This document shows positions 1-5,894 of a DNA stretch of 6,907 nucleotides, one piece after another (the first letter of the stretch is position 1; each line of letters begins with the position of its first letter). The DNA comes from Elusimicrobiota bacterium. GTDB lineage: Bacteria > Elusimicrobiota > Elusimicrobia > UBA1565 > UBA9628. The notes below the pieces were generated by a model. It saw only the letters and a list, made by a program, of their open reading frames with translations, was not told where the DNA came from and searched no databases. The stretch covers positions 1 to 6,907 of the forward strand of contig JAGWMT010000171.1 of the NCBI GenBank assembly GCA_028871595.1, in the 5' to 3' direction. Made by a program: the position numbers and the translations under genes.

Positions 1-831
1 GGCTTCCAGCCACGGCGCGGAGGACGCCCCCAGCCAGCGTCCGGCGGCCGCGGCGGCGACGGCGCCGGCGGCCCATTCAAGCCCGACGGGAGCGGCGCCG
101 GGCCAAGGCGCGGCCGCGACCGCCGCCGCGGCCAGGAGGCCGGCGGCGCGCTTGCGCGTGGGGCCTCCCGGAGCCAGCGACAGGGCCAGGGCGGCGAGCG
201 CCGCCCAGCCCTCGACCGAATTCAACGCCGCGACGGCGCCCGCGCGCGCGCTTTCCAGGAAGCGCCCCGCGGCTCCGGCCCGGGCGTCGTCGGCGGGGAA
301 GGAGAAGTCATACGCGCCGGGGACGAGGTCGAAATCGTGCGAAACGCGGCCCCGGACTTCCAAGCGCCCGCGGAAGTCCTGGATCGGCAGGATGGGCTCC
401 TTGCGTTCGAGGCGCTCCCGGCGGAACTCCTCGAAGAAATCCATGCGGCCGGCCAGGACCGCGCCGGAGGCGACGGGGGGGTAGGCCATGCGCAGGTGGA
501 AACGGCCCTGCTCGTTGACCTCCCAGGGCCTTTGCACGTAGGACGCGGCGATCAGCGTGCCGGCCAGAGGCTTGCCGTCGGCCGTCAAGCGCAGATGCGC
601 GTTGACGTACGCCTCGGTCTTGGCCAAGGCGTCGGCCGGCCAGGCGCGGGGAGGCATCGGATGAAGCCCGACGACCTCCTCGATCCAATAGATCGAGTCG
701 CTGTCCACGTCGGCCACCACGCGGTCCGGCTCGACGCGCAGGACGGCCTCGACCGGCTTGATCGGATAATCGTGCGCGGCGGCGGTGCCCGCCGCGACGA
801 AGATCAAGAGGGCCGCGAGGCTGGTGGACAT
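1..831 (-). CDS. Exported membrane protein downstream of OPT transporter, partial; HupE/UreJ_2-like architecture
   Basis: The reading frame is open from an ATG at 831-829 to the window edge, giving 277 codons with no stop, so the C-terminus is missing. Residues 1-19 look like a signal peptide (M-S-T-S, a hydrophobic stretch, then small Ala/Gly residues). A roughly 175-residue, mostly beta-like, charged extracytoplasmic region follows, starting HDYPIKPVEAVLRV. From about residue 195 come two or three Ala/Leu-rich hydrophobic helices separated by GGPTRKR. An exported beta domain followed by a helical bundle recalls HupE/UreJ_2 proteins, but the His/Asp metal-type motif expected at the first helix (GxxHIxxGxDH) is absent; the residues there are GAVAALNSVEGW. 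The family call is therefore weak and the function unknown. The ATG directly abuts the TAA of the OPT gene, which implies co-transcription and translational coupling. The GC-rich Ala codons at the left edge keep the same frame. Confidence 0.72.
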   Translation of the reverse strand, partial: MSTSLAALLIFVAAGTAAAHDYPIKPVEAVLRVEPDRVVADVDSDSIYWIEEVVGLHPMPPRAWPADALAKTEAYVNAHLRLTADGKPLAGTLIAASYVQRPWEVNEQGRFHLRMAYPPVASGAVLAGRMDFFEEFRRERLERKEPILPIQDFRGRLEVRGRVSHDFDLVPGAYDFSFPADDARAGAAGRFLESARAGAVAALNSVEGWAALAALALSLAPGGPTRKRAAGLLAAAAVAAAPWPGAAPVGLEWAAGAVAAAAAGRWLGASSAPWLEA

Positions 832-2709
832 TTATTTCAGGACGACGGTCTCCAAAAGGATGAGCACCAGGCCGATGATCGAGCCGCCGGCGATGGCCCC
901 GGCGCAGACGGTTTCCTGGTTGTCCACGAACGCGCGCCAGCCGAAGCTCTTCTTGTCGGTGAAGTACTTTCCCGCCAGCCAGAACAAGACGGCGCCCAGC
1001 GCCATGGACAGCGAGTCGCTGAACTTCAGGACGAAGGCCAGGCCCAGGCCCACGCCGGAGATGGGGAACCGGCCCTGGGTGCGCTGGTTGGCGAACTCGA
1101 TGACCAGCCCCAGGACGGCGCCGACCAGGATCGCCAGACGCGCGGTCGGGTGCAGGAAGCTCAGGCCTTGCGTCAGGACCTTGGCGACGGCCATCCAGAT
1201 CTCCGCGGCCGGCATGGGCAGCTTGTCGGACATCAGCAATGACAGGTCGCCGTGGATCATGAGATAGAACACCGGCACGGAGAACAGCGCCCCGGCGAAG
1301 ATGCCCAGGACGTGGCCGAGGGCCTGGTGGCGCGGCTTGCCGCCCAGCATGTAGCCGGGTTTGATGTCCATCAGAAGGTTCGCGGCGCTGGAGGCCACCT
1401 CGCCGGTGATGCCGGCGGTCATGATGTTGGTGGTGATGTTGTTGGGCGCCAGCACGCTGAACGACAGCTGGGTCAGCTTGCCGAGCGCGCCCGTGGGCGT
1501 GATCGAGGTCAAGCCCGTGGAATTCACGGCGATCAAGGTGAAGACGAAGACCAGCGGGATCGCGATCAGGCCCAGCCACCAGCTGATGTCGAAGAAGACG
1601 TGGCCGGCCCAGACGGTGAGGACGCCCACGATCGGGATGCCGGCGGCGAACACCCACATCGGCAGCTCGATGTCCTTGAGGACGTCCTCCTCGCCGGCGG
1701 CCTTCTTCTTGAACATGCCGCGGAACGACTGGAGAATGACCTGGGGCTTGGAGAGGAAGGAGTAGATGGACGAGGTCGTCATCACGGCGACGCCGCCCCA
1801 CAGCGCCCACATGGTGATGTTCTTGAAGCCCGTCCCCTGGATCACGCCCAGCTTGATCAGGTAGGGCGCCAGGATCATGTAGTTCAAGATGGCGCCCGCC
1901 ATCAGCGAGATCGCGGTCTTCATTCCCATCAGCCCGCCCGCCGCCACCATGACCAAAGAGGAGTCGAACTGGATGGTCAGGTCCTTGAGGGGGGTGCCCA
2001 TCAAGGACGGCGTGAACCACTTGTAAATAAAATCGTCCCAGTGCGCGGGCAGGCCCAGCCAGCCCAGGTGCAGGGAGTTCATGACTTTGTCGTCGCCCAT
2101 GATCTCCACGGAGGCGGCGACCGCCGCGCCGGCGCCCAGGAGCTTGGCCTTGAACACGCCTTCTTCTCCGGTGCCGGTGTGAAGATTGTCCATCACGATG
2201 CCGGCGGCGTAGCCTTCGGGGAAAGGAAGCTGCTCGTCGTTGATGAAGCGCTTCTTGAGGGGGAAGGCGAACAGGACGCCCATGATGCCCAGCACGATCA
2301 GCCAGATCATGGTGTGCTGCCAGGGGATCATCTTGCCGGTGACGGCCATGTAGGCGGCCATGGAGGACACCAGCGGCGCGGTCATGTAGCCGGCGCTGGT
2401 GGCGATGGACTGCATCGCGTTGTTCTCCAGAACGGTCATCTCGGTGCCCAGCTTCAGCTTGGAGAGGACCTTGAACATCGCGAAAGAGAGGATCACCGAC
2501 GTGATGCCCACGCCCAAAGTCCAGCCGGTGCGGATGCCGACGTAGAGGTTCGTCAGGCACAGGATTCCGCCCAGCAGCATCCCGGTGACGGCGGAGCGGA
2601 AGTTGAGCTGGGGCATGTCGCCCTTGTAGACGTTTTTGAGCCACCAGCGGTCCTTCTCCGCCGCCGTCATGGAGAGGACTTGTTCCGGCGTCAGCTCTTC
2701 GATGGCCAT
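832..2709 (-). CDS. OPT family oligopeptide/metal-chelate transporter
   Basis: This is a 625-residue, very hydrophobic protein with the length and motif order of prokaryotic OPT (oligopeptide transporter) family members. These are secondary carriers in the inner membrane that import small peptides or metal-siderophore-type chelates. A short hydrophilic N-terminus (1-36) leads into a helix at about 37-58 with NLYVGIRTGW. Conserved-looking OPT motifs follow: ENNAMQSIATSAGYM at 95-109, LPFPEGYAAG at 161-170, GTGFKN with a Trp/Gly-rich helix at 292-306, NSTGLTSITPTGALGKLTQ at 396-414, the AGITGEVASSAANLLMDIKPGY stretch at 432-453, and NQRTQGRFPISGVGLGLAF near 541-559. About 14-16 membrane helices are plausible. 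A charged cytoplasmic loop lies at 332-346. The start is supported by GGAGG at 2724-2720, ten nucleotides upstream. The substrate cannot be read from sequence. It is followed without a gap by the 1-831 gene. Confidence 0.95.
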   Translation of the reverse strand: MAIEELTPEQVLSMTAAEKDRWWLKNVYKGDMPQLNFRSAVTGMLLGGILCLTNLYVGIRTGWTLGVGITSVILSFAMFKVLSKLKLGTEMTVLENNAMQSIATSAGYMTAPLVSSMAAYMAVTGKMIPWQHTMIWLIVLGIMGVLFAFPLKKRFINDEQLPFPEGYAAGIVMDNLHTGTGEEGVFKAKLLGAGAAVAASVEIMGDDKVMNSLHLGWLGLPAHWDDFIYKWFTPSLMGTPLKDLTIQFDSSLVMVAAGGLMGMKTAISLMAGAILNYMILAPYLIKLGVIQGTGFKNITMWALWGGVAVMTTSSIYSFLSKPQVILQSFRGMFKKKAAGEEDVLKDIELPMWVFAAGIPIVGVLTVWAGHVFFDISWWLGLIAIPLVFVFTLIAVNSTGLTSITPTGALGKLTQLSFSVLAPNNITTNIMTAGITGEVASSAANLLMDIKPGYMLGGKPRHQALGHVLGIFAGALFSVPVFYLMIHGDLSLLMSDKLPMPAAEIWMAVAKVLTQGLSFLHPTARLAILVGAVLGLVIEFANQRTQGRFPISGVGLGLAFVLKFSDSLSMALGAVLFWLAGKYFTDKKSFGWRAFVDNQETVCAGAIAGGSIIGLVLILLETVVLK

Positions 2710-2737
2710 CGTTTCCGTTCCTCCGCGAGTGAAGAAC

Positions 2738-2743
2738 AGTTTA
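2738..2743 (-). promoter_or_regulatory. Possible -10 box for the OPT operon
   Basis: The minus strand reads TGTAAACT here, with TAAACT as a -10 candidate. That hexamer is identical to the -10 proposed for the SPFH operon. It would place the transcript start near 2731, about 20 nt before the OPT start codon, leaving room for the GGAGG at 2724-2720. No convincing -35 hexamer lies 16-18 nt upstream, so support is weak. The site lies just beyond the stop codon of the HNH remnant. Confidence 0.3.
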
Positions 2744-2745
2744 CA

Positions 2746-3265
2746 TCAAGAGGAGCGTCGATGGGCGGCCGCCGCGTCCATGGCGGCGTCGCCGAAGATC
2801 CGCCGCGCCTCCAGGTCGTTGTGAGCCCGGCACAGCAGGCGCAGGTTGGCGGGATCATCGGAGGGTCCTCCCGACGCCCGCGGCGTGACGTGGTCGAATT
2901 CCAAGCGGGAGCGCGTTCCGCGGCGGCGGCCTTCCGCGGAGAGAAACGCGCACCGGCCCCCTCGCGGGTGGATCGTCCTGCCGCGGATCGGATCAGCCGC
3001 CGATGGTTCTCCCGCGTCAGATCTGGAATTTCGCGGCCGCCCGGGCCGCGTGGATTCGCCGCGCGGCTTCTCCCTGCGCGTAGCGCAAAGTGCGCACGCA
3101 GTAATCGAAGAGCGACGGAAATCCGGCGTTGAGCGCGGAGCGCCGGCGATCCATTTCCGCGAGATGCCTCAGAACGAGAACCAGCCGGCCGCGTTCGTCG
3201 CGCGTCAGAGACCGGAGCGACTCCGAAAGTTCGGCGTCCGACAGTGCGGTTATATCCTTTGACAT
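2746..3265 (-). pseudogene. Decayed HNH endonuclease-family gene (DUF222-like HNH protein), fragments in three frames
   Basis: Three family-like segments lie in order in three different minus-strand frames. The first (3265-3017, 82 codons to TGA) has ATG with GAGGAG four nucleotides upstream. It encodes an N-terminal helical region with the recognisable stretches LRHLAEMDRRR, GFPSLFDYCVRTL and ARRIHAARAAAKF. The second (about 3023-2961) encodes LTRENHRRLIRSAAGRSTRE, resembling the family's central helix. The third (about 2964-2746) is the HNH nuclease domain: GGRCAFLSAEGRRR, LEFDHVTPRASGG, then PANLRLLCRAHNDLEARR, ending in TGA at 2748-2746. The core His, Asn and His are kept. Family members as I know them are about 300-400 residues, so this 520-nt remnant lacks about half, including the segment after AAKF and most of the linker before the HNH domain. 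It is probably non-functional, although an intact N-terminal 82-residue peptide could still be made. Confidence 0.8.
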
Positions 3266-3348
3266 GGCGCTCCTCGGGCGCGGGCCCTGCTTCAAGTACG
3301 AATGAATGGGGTATTTTGTTCCGTGGATATTCGGCGCAATCGCTTCGT

Positions 3349-3376
3349 TTTGTAATAATTAATCGTGAAAAATCAA
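3349..3376 (-). promoter_or_regulatory. Possible promoter for the HNH remnant
   Basis: The minus strand carries TTGATT (3376-3371), a 16-nt spacer and TACAAA (3354-3349) in the AT-richest part of the divergent region. This would start transcription near 3342, about 75 nt before the remnant's ATG. The -10 match is modest, and AT-rich sequence throws up such matches by chance. Confidence 0.25.
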
Positions 3377-3386
3377 CACTTATTCG

Positions 3387-3402
3387 CATCGCGCGCGCGA
3401 TG
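3387..3402. promoter_or_regulatory. Perfect 16-bp palindrome CATCGCGCGCGCGATG
   Basis: The sequence is its own reverse complement over 16 bp and sits in an otherwise AT-rich divergent intergenic region, about 57 bp upstream of the SPFH operon's -35 box. Possible roles are a dimeric regulator's binding site or a cruciform/Z-DNA-prone alternating CG tract. An alternating GC run in a GC-rich genome could also arise by chance, so function is not established. Confidence 0.35.
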
Positions 3403-3458
3403 TAAAAACGGGCGAATATTCAAAGACAATTTTGCCGGTTCCCGTTCAATCATCGCCC

Positions 3459-3487
3459 TTGACGCCGCGCGGCCCCGGGGCTAAACT
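3459..3487 (+). promoter_or_regulatory. Sigma-70-like promoter for the SPFH operon
   Basis: TTGACG (3459-3464) and TAAACT (3482-3487) are separated by exactly 17 nt. That is five of six matches to the -35 consensus and four of six to the -10, with ideal spacing. The transcript would start near 3494, giving a 5' leader of about 30 nt that contains the GAGGGG ribosome-binding site at 3514-3519. The candidate contradicts a TTG start at 3432 in the same frame, because that codon lies upstream of the promoter. Confidence 0.65.
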
Positions 3488-3524
3488 CCGGCGTCGCGCT
3501 CAAGACGGATTTCGAGGGGCTAAC

Positions 3525-4544
3525 ATGGGTGTCCTGTTCGGGGTGTTCTGCGGCTTCGTGGCGTGGTTCCTGCTGAATTACCTGGTGGCCGGGCTCTACA
3601 CGGTGGACCAGAACGAGCGCGCGGTGAAGACCAGCTTCGGGCGCGCGGACCGCATCGAGGGAAAATCCACGCTCGACGACCCGGAGATGGCCGCCACCCT
3701 CGTCGGCGACGAACGGGAGCGCTACAATTACCCGCAGCTGCGCGTGATCCCGCCCGGAGGACCGTACTTCAAGTGGCCGTGGGAGCGGGTGTACAAGGTC
3801 TCGGTGGCCACGCAGAGCGTGAACATCGCCTGGGACCCGGAGACGCCGGAGGCCAACCAGGGCGGAACCTTGCTGGAAGCCGTGACCATGGACCAGTTGA
3901 ACACGGGCCTGTCCGGTCAGATCCGCTACCGCATCTCCGAGCGCAACCTTTACGCCTATCTGTTCGGCATCAAGGCGCCCATCGTGCACGTGATGGGCTA
4001 CTTCGTCTCCGTGCTGCGCGAGAAGATCGCCACGTTCGAGGCCCCGAAGACGGCGGCTTCCGCCGCCCTGGCCGCCAACACCCAGGCCACCGGCCTCAGC
4101 GACGTCAGCGGCATCTCGATCAACGACATCCGCAAGAACGTGCGCTCCTTGAACGACGACATGGACCGGGACTGCAAGTCGTCCACGGCCCGCTACGGGA
4201 TCGTCCTGGACGCGTCCTTGATCACGGGCATCGACCCGCCGCAGGACGTGGAGTCGGCGCTGGCGGCCATCAACACGGCGCACAACGAGGTTTCCTCGGC
4301 GATCAGCCTTTCGCAGGCGTCGGCCGACCAGAAGATCGTGCAGTCCAAGCGCGCCGTCGAGATCGAGACCTTGAAGGCGCAGGCCGAGGTCGAACCGCTG
4401 ACGGCCATGGCCAAGCAGCTGACCGATCTGAAGGCCATCGGCGGCGAGCAGGCGCTGATCGCCTACCTGCGCAACGTGCGCCTGGGGCTGTACGCGACGG
4501 CCAAGCAGTTCGTGCTGGAGACGAAGTCCTGGGGAGGCCGCTGA
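3525..4544 (+). CDS. SPFH (band 7/stomatin-like) membrane protein, first of a pair
   Basis: The protein has 339 residues. The chosen ATG follows GAGGGG by five nucleotides and lies just downstream of a good promoter; the frame stays open back to a TTG at 3432, but that would lie before the promoter. Residues 3-24 form an N-terminal membrane anchor. VDQNERAVKTSFGR (27-40) begins the band 7 domain. VIPPGGPYFKWPWERVYKV (74-92), LNTGLSGQIRYRISERNLYA (125-144) and ASLITGIDPPQDVESALAAI (230-249) mark a stomatin/HflK-type fold. A coiled-coil region follows (about 250-310, rich in Ala, Gln, Lys and Glu, including KRAVEIETLKAQAEVE). An Ala-rich patch at 174-187 may be a lineage insertion. Such proteins form large oligomeric rings or cages at the inner membrane and often modulate proteases or local membrane organisation. 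No ftsH or nfeD lies nearby, so naming it HflK is not justified. The next gene starts 1 nt after its stop. Confidence 0.93.
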   Translation: MGVLFGVFCGFVAWFLLNYLVAGLYTVDQNERAVKTSFGRADRIEGKSTLDDPEMAATLVGDERERYNYPQLRVIPPGGPYFKWPWERVYKVSVATQSVNIAWDPETPEANQGGTLLEAVTMDQLNTGLSGQIRYRISERNLYAYLFGIKAPIVHVMGYFVSVLREKIATFEAPKTAASAALAANTQATGLSDVSGISINDIRKNVRSLNDDMDRDCKSSTARYGIVLDASLITGIDPPQDVESALAAINTAHNEVSSAISLSQASADQKIVQSKRAVEIETLKAQAEVEPLTAMAKQLTDLKAIGGEQALIAYLRNVRLGLYATAKQFVLETKSWGGR

Positions 4545-4545
4545 C

Positions 4546-5466
4546 ATGGACATCATGGGACCCTTCTTCGTCGCGGCGATGGCCACCTTCCTGGGCTGCT
4601 TCATCGGCGTGCCCATCCTGTTCGGCGTCCTGCGGCTGTTCGGCTTCTACACGATCGTCAACGAGGGCACCGCCCAGGTGTACGTGCTGTTCGGCAACGT
4701 CCTGGACACCATCAAGGAGCCGGGCATCCACTTCCTCTGGTTCCGGATGGGGCCGGCCGCGCCCATCGTGAACTGGATCGGCACCTGCTACACCCTGGAC
4801 ATGCGCATGGACCAGGTCTACCGCCGCAGCGAGCCGGTGAACTCGGAGGAGGGGGCGCCGATGGGCATCGGCATCTGGTACGAGATGTACATCTCGGACC
4901 CCGTCGCCTACATCTTCAAGAACGCCGACCCGCGCGGCTCGCTGGCGGCCAACGTCAGCAACGCGACCGTGCGCTCGCTGTCGAACATGAAGCTGGGGGA
5001 CATGCTGGGCAACCGTCACCAGATGAGCCAGACCGTGCGCGAGGAGGTTTCGCCGAAGAGCCACGAGTGGGGCTACCGCCTGGGCTCCGTCTACATCCGC
5101 AAGGTCCATTTCCGCGATCCCGGGATGATCCATCAGATCGAGGAGAAGGTGGTCAACCGCCTGCGCCAGGTGACGGCCGCCATCAAGCAGGACGGCGACA
5201 ACCAGGTGAACATCATCACCAGCACGGCCCAGCGCACCGCCGCCGTGGCCTTCGCCGAGGCCGCCGCGCTGCGCCCCAAGATCGTCGGCCAGGCGCTGAA
5301 GGAGATCTCCTCGGCGCCGGACATACTGGAAGCGCTCTTCGAGGTTCTGGAGACCCAGAAGACCTTGGAAAGCAAGGCCGAGATCTCCTTGATCCCGCAG
5401 AACACGGCGCTGCTAAGCGAGCTGTTCGCGTTCCGCGGCGCGGGGGGAGGCGGGGCCGGCTCCTAG
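4546..5466 (+). CDS. SPFH (band 7) membrane protein, second of a pair
   Basis: The protein has 306 residues. Its ATG is 1 nt past the preceding stop, and GGGGAGG (4531-4537) within the end of the upstream gene serves as ribosome-binding site. Residues about 6-32 form one hydrophobic anchor. The SPFH domain starts around FYTIVNEGTAQVYVLFGNV (34-52) with EPGIHFLWFRMGP (58-70), and continues through GIGIWYEMYISDPVAYIFKN (107-126) and the ATVRSLSNMKLGDMLGNR region (140-157). The helical, Ala/Glu-rich C-terminal half holds VVNRLRQVTAAIKQ and AQRTAAVAFAEAAALRPK, like the coiled coil of stomatins. The tail ends in GAGGGGAGS, a flexible glycine-rich end. It is divergent from its upstream partner, so the two look like distinct subunits of one hetero-oligomer, in the way HflK pairs with HflC, rather than a recent duplication. 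The specific role is unknown. Confidence 0.9.
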   Translation: MDIMGPFFVAAMATFLGCFIGVPILFGVLRLFGFYTIVNEGTAQVYVLFGNVLDTIKEPGIHFLWFRMGPAAPIVNWIGTCYTLDMRMDQVYRRSEPVNSEEGAPMGIGIWYEMYISDPVAYIFKNADPRGSLAANVSNATVRSLSNMKLGDMLGNRHQMSQTVREEVSPKSHEWGYRLGSVYIRKVHFRDPGMIHQIEEKVVNRLRQVTAAIKQDGDNQVNIITSTAQRTAAVAFAEAAALRPKIVGQALKEISSAPDILEALFEVLETQKTLESKAEISLIPQNTALLSELFAFRGAGGGGAGS

Positions 5467-5470
5467 GAAG

Positions 5471-5809
5471 TCAGCTCCTGAATTCGTCGGCGAGGTCGCG
5501 CACGACGCTCAGGAGCACCCGTCTTTTCTTCGGCTCGAGGCGCGCCAGCAGCGCGCCCAGCGATTTGGTCATCAGCGGGTCCGCGCCGGCCGCTTCCCCC
5601 GACTTGGGCAGCAGATCGGAGGGCTCCACCTTCAGGGCGGCGGCGATGGCGAACAGGGTGCGCAGGCTGGGGACGTTCGCCCCGCGCTCGATCTGGCCGT
5701 AGAACGACGGGTCGATCCCGATCCTCTCCGCCACCTCAGCCTGGGTCAGCTTCAGGGCTTTGCGCAGGCTGCGCACGCGGGCGCCGATCTCCCTGTAGAT
5801 TTTCTGCAT
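5471..5809 (-). CDS. XRE-family helix-turn-helix regulator
   Basis: This is a 112-residue protein starting MQKIYREIGARVRSLRKALK. Residues 7-66 are a Cro/C1-type DNA-binding domain: LTQAEVAERIGIDPSFYGQI forms the two helices of the HTH, followed by ERGANVPSLRTLFAIAAALKVEPSDLL. The C-terminal part (about 80-112) is a basic/hydrophobic helix, LLARLEPKKRRVLLSVVRDLADEF, which may dimerise. I chose the ATG at 5809-5807; the frame runs upstream to 5938, but that extension would cross the divergent control region and has no family-like sequence. Ribosome binding is weak (only AGG, five nucleotides upstream). The gene diverges from a receiver gene across an 85-bp region containing a perfect palindrome, which suggests autoregulation and control of that neighbour. 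It converges on the SPFH operon with a 4-nt gap. Confidence 0.93.
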   Translation of the reverse strand: MQKIYREIGARVRSLRKALKLTQAEVAERIGIDPSFYGQIERGANVPSLRTLFAIAAALKVEPSDLLPKSGEAAGADPLMTKSLGALLARLEPKKRRVLLSVVRDLADEFRS

Positions 5810-5849
5810 GGCGCCTATTGAAGGACACTGCGGGCGCCGTGGACAGACT

Positions 5850-5878
5850 ATTAAAACCCTGTTGACAGGTTTTATAAA
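5850..5878 (-). promoter_or_regulatory. Possible promoter of the XRE gene
   Basis: On the minus strand TTTATA (5878-5873) and TTTAAT (5855-5850) are 17 nt apart, each matching the sigma-70 consensus at about four of six positions. Transcription would start near 5843, about 35 nt before the XRE ATG. The -35 box lies over the centre of the palindrome at 5866-5882, so a bound repressor would block both divergent promoters. The region is AT-rich, so chance matches are possible. Confidence 0.35.
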
Positions 5879-5882
5879 CCTG
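5854..5882. promoter_or_regulatory. Operator: three AAACCTG-type half-sites, including a perfect CAGGTTT-TAT-AAACCTG palindrome
   Basis: CAGGTTT (5866-5872) and AAACCTG (5876-5882) form a perfect inverted repeat with 7-bp arms and a 3-bp centre. A third copy with one extra C, AAACCCTG, lies at 5854-5861 and also pairs with CAGGTTT. The palindrome fills the spacer between the receiver gene's -35 and -10 boxes and overlaps the last two bases of the -35. Size, symmetry and position are typical of an operator for a Cro/C1-type dimer, and the XRE gene next door is the natural candidate. The binding protein is inferred, not shown. Confidence 0.65.
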
Positions 5883-5889
5883 CTATATT
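5862..5889 (+). promoter_or_regulatory. Strong sigma-70-like promoter for the receiver gene; predicted leaderless
   Basis: TTGACA (5862-5867) matches the -35 consensus perfectly. TATATT (5884-5889) matches five of six -10 positions, with a 16-nt spacer. The ATG at 5895 is only five nucleotides past the -10 box, so initiation at the usual 6-8 nt would start the RNA at or within the start codon. No ribosome-binding site is present between the promoter and the ATG, which fits a leaderless mRNA. Confidence 0.72.
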
Positions 5890-5894
5890 TTAGC

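Noticed and set aside
308..2644. A 778-codon minus-strand open frame across the OPT gene
   Set aside because: The translation is rich in Arg, Gly, His and Pro with no membrane or domain pattern; it is the out-of-frame shadow of the OPT gene and of the 1-831 gene in GC-rich DNA.
1252..3132. A 626-codon plus-strand open frame
   Set aside because: It is antisense to the OPT gene with low-complexity His/Asp/Gly/Gln composition, typical of an antisense shadow, and continues into the HNH remnant without any domain.
3432..3524. N-terminal extension of the first SPFH protein from a TTG
   Set aside because: The extension precedes the predicted promoter, has no hydrophobic or conserved character and lacks a ribosome-binding site, while the ATG at 3525 has GAGGGG.
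3450..4616. Long open frames on both strands over the first SPFH gene (also 3563-4771, plus strand)
   Set aside because: Neither has family-like sequence; the SPFH frame explains the region, with promoter and ribosome-binding site in place.
3525..5466. Naming the SPFH pair hflK and hflC
   Set aside because: The pairing and fold agree, but the motifs are not specific enough and no ftsH, hfq or hflX neighbour is present.
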